A stretch of DNA of 64,000 nucleotides from Trametes villosa (lineage: Eukaryota; Basidiomycota; Agaricomycetes; Polyporales; Polyporaceae), in assembly GCA_002964805.2 (NCBI GenBank), contig PUDQ02000033.1, forward strand, positions 310,001 through 374,000, given 5' to 3'. Position numbers and translations under genes: made by a program. This document shows positions 23,585-35,781 of the stretch, piece after piece. The notes under the pieces were generated by a model. That model ran no database searches and was not told the origin of the DNA. It worked only from the letters and a program-made list of their open reading frames with translations. Numbering within the stretch: position 1 is the stretch's first letter; each line of letters starts with the position of its first letter.

Positions 23585-26500
23585 TCACATCGTGTCCCGG
23601 ACAAAGCCCAGCGTGCCGAGCGAGGACGCGAGGAGCTCGAGCAGGCGCTCGCTCTCCCTGCGCTGCGCGTCCGCGAGCGTCTCGAGCGCGCGCTGCAGCT
23701 CGGGGTTGGACGCGAGCACGTCGCCGTGCATGCGGAGGAAGACGTGCATGAACGTCTGCACGGCCTCGAAGTCGCGGTGCGAGCGCAGGCGGCGCGTGAG
23801 CGCGCCGAGGAACATCTGTAGCGCGTCGAGCGTGACGAGCGAGCGCAGCTCGAGGTCGACTGCGGCTGGGGAGAGCGCCTTCGCGTACATGAAGAAGTCT
23901 TCGTCTGCTGTATGGAACGGGTTAGTTCTGCTGTTCACAGCGAAGATAGCTAGGGAGGGGTGAGACTGACAGTCGGACGACTGACTCTCGTGCGCCTCGG
24001 AGAGCTTCGTGAAGAACACGCTCTCGGCGGACCCTGCGGCGCGCTGTAGTCGGTGTGTCTCCTTTTGCTTCGCCTCCTCGGCCTTCTTCTGCTCGAGCGC
24101 GAAACGCTGCTCGACGCCGGGCAGCGTGGGTAGGAAGAACGGCGCCTTCTCAGGCTGTTTTGGCGGCTCTTTGGGCTTATTCCGTTGCTAGAGAGACATC
24201 GTGTTGGTCAGTATGACATGTGCATGAGACGGTGAAATAGTGCGACTAACCTGGATGACCTCCAGGTTGAGAAGTGTCTGCCACCGGGCCCGAGGGAGGA
24301 GCGTTAGCGTGACGAGGTCACCGTCGAGCTGGGGCGGTGTGACGAAGACGTCTGTCGGCTGGTCTTGTACGGTCAATGCAGACAGAGCTTCCAACGCTGA
24401 AAGAGATGATGAGCACAACTTCTCTTCCGGAGTGACATGTGTCTTACCCTCATCTTCCGCAGCACCTTGCATCGAAGGGAGCGAAACGTCGACGACATCA
24501 TCCTCGACGATGCTCCCGAACGAGACCACTGAGTACTGCGCGCGGTTTGCCCTGAGGTCATGTCAGATGTGGAACGGGACCACAAGTAGTGAACCATCGC
24601 TCACCATAGGTATACGCCGACACTATCCACGTGCGACGTCGCCAGGAAGTCGTTCGTGGGCGAGAATGTTACGCTGGTAGCGACACTCGATGTGCGGAAT
24701 AGGTCAATCATCCGGCCAGTAGGGATGTCGAACGTCCTGATTATGGAGTCCATCGAGGTCACCACGAGCCATCTCGAGTCTGGCGAGAACGTCTGCACGG
24801 CCCAGGCTTGTAAGAGGAACCTCAAACAGATTCTAGCATAAAGACTGACCAGATCAAGTACACGTCCACGGAAGCCACCGAGTTCTCGGACGATTCGCCG
24901 GGTCTCGATGTCAACGATGCGCACGACGAGGTCGTCGCAGATCACCGCTAGCAAGCCGCTGTCGCGGTGTAATGTGATCGACACCGCTGCAGAAGGGAGA
25001 ACTAGCGTATGCTCGAGTGCCGCAGTATGGAAGTCGAAGAACTAGCACCGTGACTGTCAGTAAAGCCCACAGAAAGGCAAGAGGGTACCATACGTTGATC
25101 GTGCCGTCCAAGGTACTCGCGACGAGTAGCCTGTCCAGAGCGTCGCTGGCGAGACCAGTGATGCAACGCTCTTCTTTCTTCTTCCCATTCGTAGCGGGGC
25201 GGAAGCGGCTGGGAACGTTCGCGGGACAAGGGCCGATATCGAATGTACGGCGGAGGATGCCAGACTGGATGTTGTACATGTTGATGACGCCGGTCGACGA
25301 CGCTGCGATACCGAAGTTGCCGCACGCCGTTACACATACCGCCTGATGACCTTGTTAGCGAGACCGCGAAGATAACTTTGGGTGAGGATGCATACCTTGA
25401 CAGAGCCTACCGCGGTACCCTTCTTTTTCTCGCCTGCGACGGCGAAGACATGTTTCCCGACGCGCTTGTCTTTCATCGTCCATGTACGCGCAACCGACTC
25501 GTCCGTATGTGCGGTGAGAATGTCGTCCCAGTCCTTCGACCGAGTCGTGGAGTAGGACAGCGCCGATATCGCGGGGAACTTCAGAGATGCTATGGGTATA
25601 GACAAGCTGGTCGCCTTCTTTGCCAGGGAGCCTAACGGGCACTGGTCAGTGAAGATCAGCGGCCCAAGCCCGTCTTCTGCCTACCTTGGCTCAGCTCAAA
25701 GCTTCTTGAGTCCCGGACGACACTCGTGCACCGCAGGCTACGGTCACGCGAGGCAGTTAGTAGCTGCTTGCCATCCTCTCCGTAGTAGCGGATGAGATGT
25801 GGTGGTGCGTGGTGTCCCGAACGGAACTTCAACAGCCTGGGTGCATCTGTGGGCGAGTCGAACAACCATTGCTGGTGGTGGCCGTACGTTTAGAGCCATG
25901 TGAGTACTCAGCTAACTTTGGCACTAACCTTGACACTGTTATCCTCCCCTGAGCTGATCAGCACAGGCTGACCCGGTACCCACTCCAGCGCGGTGACAGC
26001 TCCATCGTGCGCGCCACGAACGAGATGCAGCAGCCGCCCGCCCGAGTTTAGGTCCCATAGCGCTATGTGCCCTGCAGAAGACGCTGTCGCCAGGATTGGG
26101 TGCCCGTCTGTGAAGATTATGAGCAAAAGACGCTGAGAAAACGACTAGGACTGGATCTGACCACTTCGGAATGACAGGGCACGGATGCTCCCGTCCTGCA
26201 TAACCATGCGCATAAGGCGTTCATCGGCGCGGATGTCGTAGACAGAAATTTCGCCAGACGAGAAGCCTATCCCGACGACATCGATAGCGGGAGAGCGAGC
26301 CAAAGCGGTGATGGCCGTGGAAGCGGTTTTTGACGGGGAGGTGAGGAGCGACGCAGAGGAGAATGTGTGGATCAATGTCCTGGGCAGAGGTAAGTCAGCT
26401 TAAGTCATGGAAAGGAGGCGTATCATCAGTCGTACTGTGTCCTAGTGTTCCAAAGCTGCATGCTCCCTTGACTGCTCGCGACCAGAACTTTGTTAAGGTA

Positions 26501-27230
26501 GGTAGCGGGGTGATGGATCATAATAGCCGTGAATCCCGGCTCGAACTGGATAGTGGCCTGTAGCTCTGAAGGGGATTCAATGTCTCATGTCAGGAAGACT
26601 GGTTTAAGGTGAACTGACCTCCGCTCTCCGTATCCCATACCAACATTCGGCCCCCATCCTCAGTGAGTGCAAGCAGTTGTTTCCCAAAGATGAGGATGTG
26701 TGTCAAGGAGCTCTCGAGTGGGTTGGCGAGCCGATCGACCTAGGGAGACTTGAGTATCCGAGGGTGTAGCGAAAATGTGGTATGGCAATACCTCCTTCCC
26801 TCGCAGGTATTTTATAACGTATGGGCCCGAGGATACCCATACCGCGTTTCCGTCCATCGCCATGGATGCGATTGGCATAGGAGCATCCGGGCCTAGCATA
26901 GTCAAATATCACAATAAGCATTGAGAATATAAGAGCGTTGCTTTGCATGCGAGAGGACTTGCCTACGAAGAGCAATCCCATTTTACCACCTTCCCACATA
27001 GCCCACGCCTTACCCAGGCATGTTACGAGGTGTATGCGAGGACCATCGGTAGCACCTTTATGTGAGCGCGTCTGAAGCACGAAGGGCACATTGTTCGTGA
27101 TGAGGCCAAGTGCGCGGAAGGGAGCGAAGAGGCGGGGCTCCTGTTTGGCCTTCTGGCTAGTAGCGGTGATGTCTGTCCTGAGGCGCTTCCTGGGCGGAGG
27201 ACTAGAGCGTGTGTCGATGTTTGCTCCCAT
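23585..27230 (-). CDS. UTP21: Utp21/WDR36, small-subunit processome WD40 protein
   Basis: Nucleolar U3 snoRNP component needed for 18S rRNA processing. It starts MGANIDTRSSPPPRKRLRTD at 27230. The family opening LFAPFRALGLITNNVPFVLQ and CLGKAWAMWEGGKMGLLFVG follow. Then come two WD40 propellers over many exons, for example LATASSAGHIALWDLNSGGR, VTALEWVPGQPVLISSGEDN, LSYSTTRSKDWDDILTAHTD and VQTFSPDSRWLVVTSMDSII. The C-terminal Utp21 domain includes TDVFVTPPQLDGDLVTLTLL, PRARWQTLLNLEVIQ, KAPFFLPTLPGVEQRF and a helical end finishing LGTLGFVRDTM at 23585. Full-length layout for the family with about ten short introns. Identification is firm; individual splice sites are approximate. Confidence 0.93.
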
Positions 27231-28855
27231 CGTGAACGAGTTTCTAGAGACGACCCAGGCTATAAAGGTTCTTCTGGCGACCTGAGAGTAGCAGCCGACG
27301 CGGTCGAAGAGAGGGAAGGCGTTTCCGGCGAGCAGGAGGGCTGGACAAGCTCAGCACACCGAACGCGATCGCGCTCAAGAATTTCGTGCACGTGATCGAC
27401 CTTCGTAGAGATAAGATTAGATCCTTCAGAACGCAGCCCGTCAGACTCCTCTTGGGCTTGCAATTGCCCTCCACCCTCAGCCCTCAGGCCTCATCAGCGA
27501 CTCCGACGTACACTGTACCTGCTTTCCCGTACTAAATCGCCCCCTTCCCTCGCATGGTTCCCTTTCTACAATATTTGAAAAGGGATGCATTCTCAGCCTC
27601 CAACTGCTTGTCTACCGCTCGCCTGGCAGGGCGGCCTGGTTTGTAGAGTTTGCGTCCGTGAAGAAAGGTCATCTTACTAGGCTCGAGGTGGCTTGAGACA
27701 AGCACCCTGTGCATGTCATGGCGTCATTTCAACGGCGGCCTTAGTGCGGGGACTCTGACCTTGACTGCTCTTAACATACGATCCAACTACGGGTGCGTCA
27801 AAGTATTCAATCCACGCGTGCATGCTCTCTGAACCACAGTCTTAGGTCAGGAGTACAGCGTAACACTGCCTGCCCGAAATACCGGGGAATACGCCGCTCA
27901 TCTGCTGGACTTGAATCATCTCGGAGAGCACAATTTGCCAAATTTGCGTCGGCGTTTCGGTTTGGATGCCAAGCCGGACCATGGCGGCATAGACACATAG
28001 CCCCTCGTCCACATCATTGGCGGCGGCGGCTACCCTAGCCCACCAAACACAGCATAACCATCCTTGGCTGAGGTACACGCTACTCGTAATGTAGCTCGTG
28101 TACCTCATCTAACTCACTAGTGGGTCGAACTCATAATCTACCAGATGCTAAGATTGCCATCATCCAGTCGATGCAAGCTGGTCACGAACATCGTGTCGCG
28201 TAGGCACATCAGCAGGATAGATGTTCAACCCAACCGCCATCGGACTCCCCTCGCCCAGTCCTGTGTTCAAGTTGTCAAACCGAGACCTCCGCCGCTTTGA
28301 TGCGGGACGAGGTCGGAAAAGTTACACCGCCCCCGCGCGGGGCGCTGAGGCGCATAGCTCGGCGTCGGCGCTGATACGGTGGAGGTGAGTACAGATGATG
28401 GAGATATGGTCCGTCCACTTAACATTGGGCTCAACAGGCGATGGAAGATGACGTACCCGTTGAATGGCCATGGCCAAGTTGTCAAGACTTCGAGCCCATG
28501 TGTCCTTCAGGGGATACATCAAACAGCATAGATCAACGCGTTCTGGATGTGGCTGCATATCACGAGAGATGCATCCACCATGCCTGACGACCAGACTCCG
28601 AGGCGCGGGCAGCGTTGACTCCATCATGATGTCGCTCCTTTCCGGCAGGTCTAGTGTTTGGGATCCGTATGGGCGCAGGTCATCCGCACAGCTCGGCCCT
28701 CGAGGCGAAAACGTACAAATAGGACGCTCAGCCGACCAGGATGCCTCAGGAGCCCGGTCGCTCTTCACCCTCACGAACTCGCGCTCAGTCGCTCTCTTGC
28801 TATTCTCGCTCGGTTCTCACGACACTCATTCCTGTTCCTTTCTTCACGAGACACC
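27231..28855. other. long spacer upstream of Utp21 and of the modular secreted protein
   Basis: Holds two promoters on opposite strands. Minus-strand reading frames at 27842-28108 and 28267-28627 look partly protein-like. The second could be two exons, MMESTLPAPRSLVVRHGGCI ... then RPARGRCNFSDLVPHQSGGG, joined by a GTACGT..CTCAG intron. I know no family for them. They may be a short lineage-specific gene or a decayed one. No terminal repeats were noticed. Confidence 0.3.
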
Positions 28856-30374
28856 ATGCGTTTCTTCAGCTTTGCCATCGTTTCCTCCTCTCTTGCGGTC
28901 CTCGTCGCCGCCGGTCCCCTCGCCGAGAAGCGCGCCTCCTTCACCCTCCAGAACGGCAAGGACGCGCAGAAGCTCAACGCCAAGTTCTCGTCGTTGAGTG
29001 CCGGCGCGAAGTGCACGTCCGGCGAGGTTGCCTGCGTCAAGGGTGCCTTCGCGCAATGTGTCAACGGCAAATTCGTCACCACCCCTTGTTCCGGGGGCTT
29101 GACGTGCGTTGCCCTGCCGCTGGTCAACAGCCCCGGTACCAGGTACGTTTGATTTCAATGCACAGTTATGATCTGGCGCAAATTCTGACATCAATCTTAG
29201 CGTGACCTGCGATACCGAGCAGGATGCGGCAGAACGCATTGCGCGCACTGGTGCTTCGGGTGGCCTTCGCGGTCGCGAGCTCGAGTCGTAAGTCTACGAT
29301 CACTGTAATTGTCGAAACAATTCTAACACAATCACAGGCGGGCGGCGTTCACTCTGCAGAACGGCAAGGACGCACAGGCGCTGAACAGGAAGTTCCAGTC
29401 GCTGAGCACGAGCTCGGGATGTCAAGAAGGCGAGAACGCTTGCGTCAACGGCGGCTTCGCGCAGTGCGTTGCGGGCAAATTCGTGACCACTCCCTGCAAC
29501 ACGGGTTTGACCTGCTTCGCGCTCCCTCTGGTCCTTTCCCCCGGTACCAGGTAAGATGCATTCCCTCGGTGTTCCATTGACTCTGCTAATGAGTGTTGAA
29601 CGCTTCATAGCTTGGTCTGCGACACTGAGGCGGACGCCGCGGCTCGCATTGCTGCAACAGGAGCGGGTGGAGTCTTCGGTCGCTCAGAACCGGAATTGGA
29701 AGCGTCAGTGTAGAATAGCTCGAGCTTTCCTCGTGCGTGAATTTATGCCATTTGCTCCCACAGTCGTGCTGCCAAGGCCCCCGCCGCATGCAAAGCGAAG
29801 AAGCGGGAGGACTTCACCGAGCGCTCCGAGGATGCGCCCCTCGTCCGCCGCATCGCGCAGACTGACCTCGGCGCGGTCGCGCAGAGCTGGCAGGACCTGT
29901 GCCTGAAGAGCGGCGGCGACCTCCAGAAGGGCGACCCGTGCGTGAAGCTCGCGGGCATCGACGGCATCAACTCCCTCCTCGCGAACGCGGACCCGTGCGC
30001 GCAGCAGGCGAACGCGGACGCGATGATCGACTTCGCCAAATCGAAGGGCATCAAGAACAAGGCGGCGCTCATCGCGAACGCGGTCAAGTACGCGAAGCAC
30101 CCGCGCAACGCCCTGAACATCAACGGCGTCGTCCCCAGCACGCCGTTCTGCCAGCGCGCGCCCAAGAACCCCGAGCTCAAGGGTATCGCGCACGCTCAGC
30201 TCAACGGCGTCGACCCCGGCCTCTTCGGCGCCCCCAACATTGCGATCTTCCCCTTCGGCCAGCGTAAGTACTTGAGGCACATTTGCGAGGTGCTGTTTGC
30301 TTACACCTGGTTATCTAGCCGGCTCCTGCCCCTTCGGCAAGAAGGCTGACACCAAGACCTGCACCTGCAAGTAA
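28856..30374 (+). CDS. secreted modular protein: two CBM-like cysteine modules plus a conserved C-terminal domain
   Basis: Secreted, five or six exons. The signal peptide is MRFFSFAIVSSSLAVLVAAG, followed by AEKR. Two tandem modules of about 95 residues each begin (R)A(S/A)FTLQNGKDAQ. They share AC..G.FAQCV.GKFVTTPC..GL and CxALPLV..PGT..VTCDT-like ends, resembling the small chitin-binding-type (CBM19-like) modules in fungal secreted proteins. After RAAKAPAACKAKKR comes LVRRIAQTDLGAVAQSWQDL. The C-terminal cysteine domain of about 145 residues contains LAGIDGINSLLANADPCAQQ, HPRNALNINGVVPSTPFC and CPFGKKADTKTCTCK, stop at 30374. Intron positions fall at the same place in each module, which supports internal duplication. 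The same C-terminal domain occurs in the gene at 53544-54982. Carbohydrate binding is inference. Confidence 0.85.
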
Positions 30375-30917
30375 TGACAGCAAAGCTATTTACGCATCTC
30401 TTAGGGATTGAGGGTTCTGAGGTAGCATAGAGAACATGTGTACAGCCAATTAATACATGTCTTCGAGTGCTCGAATTGCAAGACGCCTCTGATGCAAAGG
30501 GCGCGATGATTTCAAGCCCTTTAAGAAGTTTTACGAGTTCCCATGAGGAATAGTCAGCTTCAAATCCCCTCAGGGCACATCGCAGGGATATGGGGGCTCA
30601 AGAGGCCATCGAGTAGCATATGAAGGGGAACTCGAGGCACCGCATGTCGAATCTCGCCGAAGACTGTATTGTGGAGGAGCGTATGGTCACCGTAGCCGGA
30701 GGAGTTTGCGGATGTTTACCAAAGGCTTTGGAATATAACACAGCCAAACATTGGATCGAGGATCTGGCGTTAGCGCCCAGTGCTACCGAGTCCCCTGCGG
30801 CGCTGTGGGTCTGACGTCGTCTCTGTACACTACTGTATACCACCTCCTGACTGTTGCTTTCGTCTGTCAAACTTGCGAGCTCTCTGACGATATCCCTGCA
30901 CGCTAGGCCTACGTATC
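30375..30917. other. spacer before SRP receptor beta
   Basis: 3' region of the secreted-protein gene and promoter of SRPRB. No gene or repeat was seen. Confidence 0.45.
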
Positions 30918-31935
30918 ATGGACGACCAAAATACTGCTGCGTCGAAAAGCCCTGAGCCTGAGGTCCTCTCACCGGCTTCGGTGCTCACTCCTCAAATAGT
31001 GCCCATAGCAGCTCTCTTGCTAGCGGTCGTACTTGTCTCTAGTGGGTCTATTCCGACAGTATCAGTAGAATGTTTACTGACGGTGATATAGTCACCGTCC
31101 TACTGGCAAGGAGGAAATCCGGGAAGCGGGGGGACGCTGTGATACTTGCTGGGTGCTCTGATGCTGGCAAGACCGCCATTCTATCCTCGGTGCGCAATGC
31201 ATCGCTATGCTAGTGTTCAACTCTTACTGAGCAATTTTTAGCTTGCGTATCAGCAAACACTGCCGACGCACGCGTCAATGCAGACGAATGCCGCGCTCGT
31301 CCCCCTTCCCGCAACCCACAAGACCTTGCGCGTCATTGACGTGCCCGGCCACCCGCGGATCAGGGACCAGTTCCAAGAACATCTCCCAAACGCGAAAGCG
31401 ATTGCGTTCATCGTGGACGCTAGCACCGTCTCACGCAATGGAGCCGCTGTCGCTGAGTACGTCACGCATTCTGAGATGCATGGCTCTCGTTCCTCTGACG
31501 TCGAGCTGTCGCTACAGGCATCTTCACCTGATACTGCACGCGTTGACATCCCTCCCGCCGTCGCGCGAGACGCCTTCGTTAGCCATCGTTGCGCACAAGT
31601 GCGACCTACTCAAGGGTTCCGCGACCGCTTCCTCAGAACAGCTCGCGATCACCCGCGTTCGGACTATCCTCGAACGCGAACTGGAGAAGCGTCGTGCGTC
31701 CCACGTCAACGGCGTCGCCGTCGAAGGTCTTGGAGCAGAAGACACGGAGACCGAGATTGGGGGCCTGGAGTGCTCAGGTAGCGGAGAGTTCAAGTTCACT
31801 GAATGGGAAGGCGGAGAGATCGTGTTCCTTGGAACGTCTGTCGCCGTCGGGAAAGCGGCGTCCGCTGTCGACGAAAAGCATCCTGGCGCTGGCGGTCTGT
31901 CATCGTTCAGGGATTGGCTCGAAGAGCTCCCATAG
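30918..31935 (+). CDS. SRP102: signal recognition particle receptor subunit beta
   Basis: ER-membrane GTPase that anchors the SRP receptor alpha subunit. It starts MDDQNTAASKSPEPEVLSPA at 30918. A transmembrane helix follows (IVPIAALLLAVVLV), then LLARRKSGKRGDAVILAG. Next are the P-loop GCSDAGKT, LRVIDVPGHPRIRD (G3, with proline before the glycine as in SRPRB), AFIVDASTVSRNGAAVAE and the G4 motif HKCD. The C-terminus EIVFLGTSVAVG...FRDWLEEL is typical. Four exons with short GT..AG introns. It lies in the same direction as Sar1 and the GPI mannosyltransferase, all acting in the early secretory pathway, though fungi do not use operons and this may be coincidence. Confidence 0.93.
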
Positions 31936-32882
31936 GCTTGGCCTACCTTGTCTGTATTCCTTCCATTTTATGTCGTTCTTCCAGTGTGATTCCGCAAGGA
32001 TTGTACAGCGTACCTTCAGCGCGTCGCTGTCAGTGATTGCAGTCTAAGCTGTTCACTATTGCACACATTGCAAAGATACATGTATGCTGCATTCTCCGAG
32101 ACTGCAGGTTTGACCTGTAAGCTTGAGGGCAAACCGGGCTTGCTGTTTCGCATACGATAGATGTCACATGAATTCAGGAAGTACGTTCACACCATCTCTC
32201 CTGCATGTATACCTCACACGATCTATGTACTCACCTCGTAACCAAGCCGTACTTGTACTATGTTTGACTTTGGGGATGTTCCACAACCCGTTCCGAATTT
32301 ATCGGCCTTCGCAGAAGCGCCAGCACCAAATAGCGCCAAATAGTGAAGAGTACAAATACCAGCTCGAGGAATTTGCGGTCTCTTCACGCAACCCCTTAGA
32401 CAGTGCCTGTCCCTTCGATTCCGTACAGAGGACACGGCGATTCGGTTCAGCGGAGAGTACGTCCTCGGACGGGGAGGATTTAAGAGCTTACGCACCCTTC
32501 CTTTGGGATACTTTGGTGTAGTGAGTGTCAGAACCTCTGCGCATCTTCTACCTCCAATCCTGTAGTTAGTTTCATACTGAATGCACATCGATATTGCCAC
32601 TTCACTGTCCCGTCTGACATCTAGTACGACACGTATCGACCGAAGGTGTCGTGCACACTTGTAGTAGCCCATCTCATTCTTCTGTACTCAGCGGGGCGGG
32701 GGGATGCGTTTTTACCAGGAATATGATGCCATGTGTTTGTGGACGAGTCTCGAGGACGGTGAGAACGGGCGTCTATGTCCACGTCACTGGAACAGCGCAG
32801 GGCCATAGACGCCCTCGCCCTCCTCAGCCACCTTCCACTCACCTCCACCCTCGTCTGCCCGCTTCCTCTCCACGACAACGCT
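31936..32882. other. spacer between SRPRB and SAR1
   Basis: About 950 bases with scattered short open frames on both strands, none with a supported start and domain. It includes the SAR1 promoter and leader; the leader near 32776-32882 is CT-rich with several pyrimidine runs. Confidence 0.45.
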
Positions 32883-33790
32883 ATGTTCATCATCAACTGG
32901 TTCTGGGACGTTCTCGCGCAGCTTGGTGTGTCTCGTAGTTCAAAACCTCAGGCTAGCAACTTGTACTCAACGCGTCACATCTAGGCCTTCTGCACAAGAA
33001 CGCCAAAATCCTCTTCCTTGGGCTCGACAATGCTGGCAAGACGGTATGTTCGCCCACCCATGTCGTGCGTGCGAGGGCTTCGCTCAATCGACTGGCCAGA
33101 CCCTCCTCCACATGCTGAAGAATGATCGTCTTGCGACTCTTCAACCCACGCTCCACCCCAGTAAATACCGCCGCTTCCACCTTCCCTGCTCCAATTAACG
33201 CAGTTCGCAGCTTCGGAGGAGCTTGCCATTGGCAACGTGAAGTTCACGACTTACGATCTCGGCGGTCACTTGCAGGGTACGTCGTACCACCCTATGCCCC
33301 GCTTCTAATATTCACACCCTTGCACCAGCCCGCCGTCTCTGGCGTGATTACTTCCCTGAGGTCGACGGCATCGTCTTCCTCGTCGACAGCGCGGACTTCG
33401 AGCGGTTCGCCGAGTCCAAGGCGGAGCTCGACGCGCTCCTCTCCATTGAGGAGCTCTCGAAGGTTCCGTTCCTTATCCTCGGCAACAAGATTGATGCCCC
33501 GGGTGCCGTCAGTGAGGACGAGCTCCGGCATCATCTCGGCCTTTACCAGACCACTGGCAAGGTGCGTAGTCCCGTTTGTCCCACCGTGGGAGACACTCTG
33601 ACTGTAATCTGTCTTTGCAGGGCAAGGTCCCCCTCAACGACATCCGCCCCATTGAGATCTTCATGTGCTCGGTTGTGCAGCGGCAGGGGTACGGAGAGGG
33701 CTTCAGGTGGCTCTCACAATACGTACGTGTCATGCTGTTCCAGGCGTGCGACACCACTGACTGACAGCTGATTTGTTTCTGCAGATTTGA
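32883..33790 (+). CDS. SAR1: Sar1, COPII coat GTPase
   Basis: Small GTPase that starts COPII vesicle budding at ER exit sites. Exon 1 encodes the membrane-inserting amphipathic N-terminus [15 protein letters not shown]. Then come [14 protein letters not shown] (P-loop), [20 protein letters not shown] (switch I with the conserved TLHPT), [17 protein letters not shown] (G3), [38 protein letters not shown] (NKID) and [20 protein letters not shown], ending [11 protein letters not shown]. Six introns. The final exon codes only ATT and the stop (33785-33790), a one-residue terminal exon. The P-loop sequence itself is interrupted by an intron right after GKT. Identity is unambiguous. Confidence 0.96.
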
Positions 33791-34127
33791 GCGCAGTCGT
33801 CGGCATATCACCTACTCCCGGCTATCCTACTACTCCCAGTGATTTACCGCCGTAGACATACGCGTTCTGGACTAGTCTTCCCTGTCTCATCATTTGTGTT
33901 GTGGAATGTTATTTTGTTTCTCCTCCGTACGAGAAGTTGGACTGCGAAGACAATGCATTTGATTCGTTACACCAGTCGCCGCGTACTGAATGCACTCGTA
34001 GACAGTGCGGTGGCGATAGACAGTTGGAGCTTGAGATGCTCGCGGGCTCGAGCCCTGGGAGTACTTGTCCGTAGGCGTCGCACCCGAAGGCGTACAGCGT
34101 GCCCCGCGCGTCATCGCATCATCCGTC
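33791..34127. other. spacer between SAR1 and the GPI mannosyltransferase gene
   Basis: 3' region of SAR1 and promoter of the next gene; both are on the plus strand. Nothing else was recognised. Confidence 0.4.
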
Positions 34128-35664
34128 ATGCCCTCACACTCATACCACATCCTCCACCATGTCCCATCGTTCTCCCGCATCCTTCTGCTCTCATCCTTGC
34201 TACGACTCGCCCTGATAGTATACAGCGAGTGGCACGACGCGCACTCCGTTGTGAAGTACACGGACGTGGACTACCGCGTCTTTAGTGACGCCGCGCGTTT
34301 CGTCCTCAACCCCACACCGGATAACCGAGCGGAGGGTCCACTCGCGTCCTACGTGAACGTCGGGAGGTACGGTGACGCGTTTTGTCTCTGCGTGCATGAA
34401 CTGATAGGGTCCGTAGCCCATATACCCGAGCGACATACCGCTACACCCCTCTGCTCGCCGTGCTCTTGGCACCGAACGAATGGCTGCACCCTTCGTTTGG
34501 CAAGTTCCTCTTTGCGGGATGTGACATCCTTACTGGGCTGCTCATGTACGAGCTCCTGGTATCGTTCATCCTCCCAAGAACGCGTCGCGCGCACCCCCAG
34601 CCACAAGCGGACAAGGCTACCTCCACCCTAACGCCTGAAGCAGACGCAGACTCTACGGCGCGGCTGGCGACCTTTCTGGTTTCCCTGCATCTCCTGAATC
34701 CGCTTGTCTTCACGATATCTACCCGTGGCTCGTCGGAGTCCGTCCTCGCGCTGTTCGTCCTTGCCACGCTGTACTACGCGCTGAAGAACCGATGGGACGC
34801 TGCGGCCGTGCTCCTTGGACTGTCCACCCACTGGAAGATATATCCCTTCATCTACGGTGTCGCATGCGTGGGCGTCATTGGAAGTCAAGGCGCCGTCGGT
34901 AGAGGATGGCGGGGCTACTGGCGGACTATCGTTAACGAACGGACCATACGGTTCGGCATGATCAGCGCGAATACGTTCGTGACGCTAGGTATTGCCATGT
35001 ACGCCATGTAAGTACTTGCGTATATCACTCATATATGTACTGTCTACTGACGTGCCTTTAGATGGGGACAACCATTCCTAGAGGAGTCGTACCTCTACCA
35101 CCTAACCCGGCTGGACCACCGACACAACTTCTCGCCATACTTCTACCTGGTGTACCTAACCTACCCCTCGGTGCCGTTCCCACCAGAACCAATCCTGTGG
35201 AAGAGGCTCCTTAGGTCGCCCTTGACAAGCTTTGTGCCTCAGATGACCTTGACACTGGGGTCTGGCCTGCTGTTCGGGCGACGGAGGGAGGATCTGGTGT
35301 TTACATGGTTCGTGCAAACCTTCGTATTCGTTGTCTTCAACAAGGTCTGCACATCTCAGGTTAGTTTACTTTCGTGTGTCGGTTTTGTACTCTCTTGAGC
35401 TAACACGCGTCATTGCAGTATTTCCTGTGGTATACGCTCTTCTTGCCACTCATGATACCGCAACTTTCGATGTCGACCCGCCGAGCTGTGGTGTACGGGA
35501 CCGTCTGGATAGGCACGCAAGCCCTATGGCTCAGCGAAGCATACAAGCTGGAGTTCCTCGGCCAAAACGTCTTCTTCGGTCTCTGGATCCGGGGGCTGGT
35601 CTACGTCGTGGGGAATTGCTGGGTTTTGGCGGGGATCATAGACGCATACGGCCGATCGGCGTGA
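34128..35664 (+). CDS. GPI14: GPI mannosyltransferase I catalytic subunit (PIG-M/Gpi14)
   Basis: ER multi-pass enzyme that adds the first mannose to the GPI anchor precursor, using dolichol-phosphate-mannose on the lumenal face. The ATG at 34128 (MPSHSYHILHHVPSFSRILL) precedes the first membrane helix LLLSSLLRLALIVYSEWHDA. The DxD-type catalytic motif lies in VVKYTDVDYRVFSDAARFVL. Then YTYRYTPLLAVLLAPNEWLH, FGKFLFAGCDILTGLLMYEL, the conserved LLNPLVFTISTRGSSESVLA, LGLSTHWKIYPFIYG, YLYHLTRLDHRHNFSPYFYL, FNKVCTSQYFLWYTLFLPLM and a final helix before AYGRSA-stop. Three introns. The loop rich in Gln, Pro and Thr between helices (RRAHPQPQADKATSTLTPEA) is longer than in animals. It needs Pbn1/PIG-X as a partner, not seen here. 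Confidence 0.95.
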
Positions 35665-35781
35665 GTGCGAGGTGTCTGTTTCGATAGCTATACACAGCAG
35701 ATAATCCAGAGTGTTGTACAGATGGACGACTTCTCCTAGCCCGTAGTTGCTGATACATTGCATGGTCATCGAGAGCGCTCT

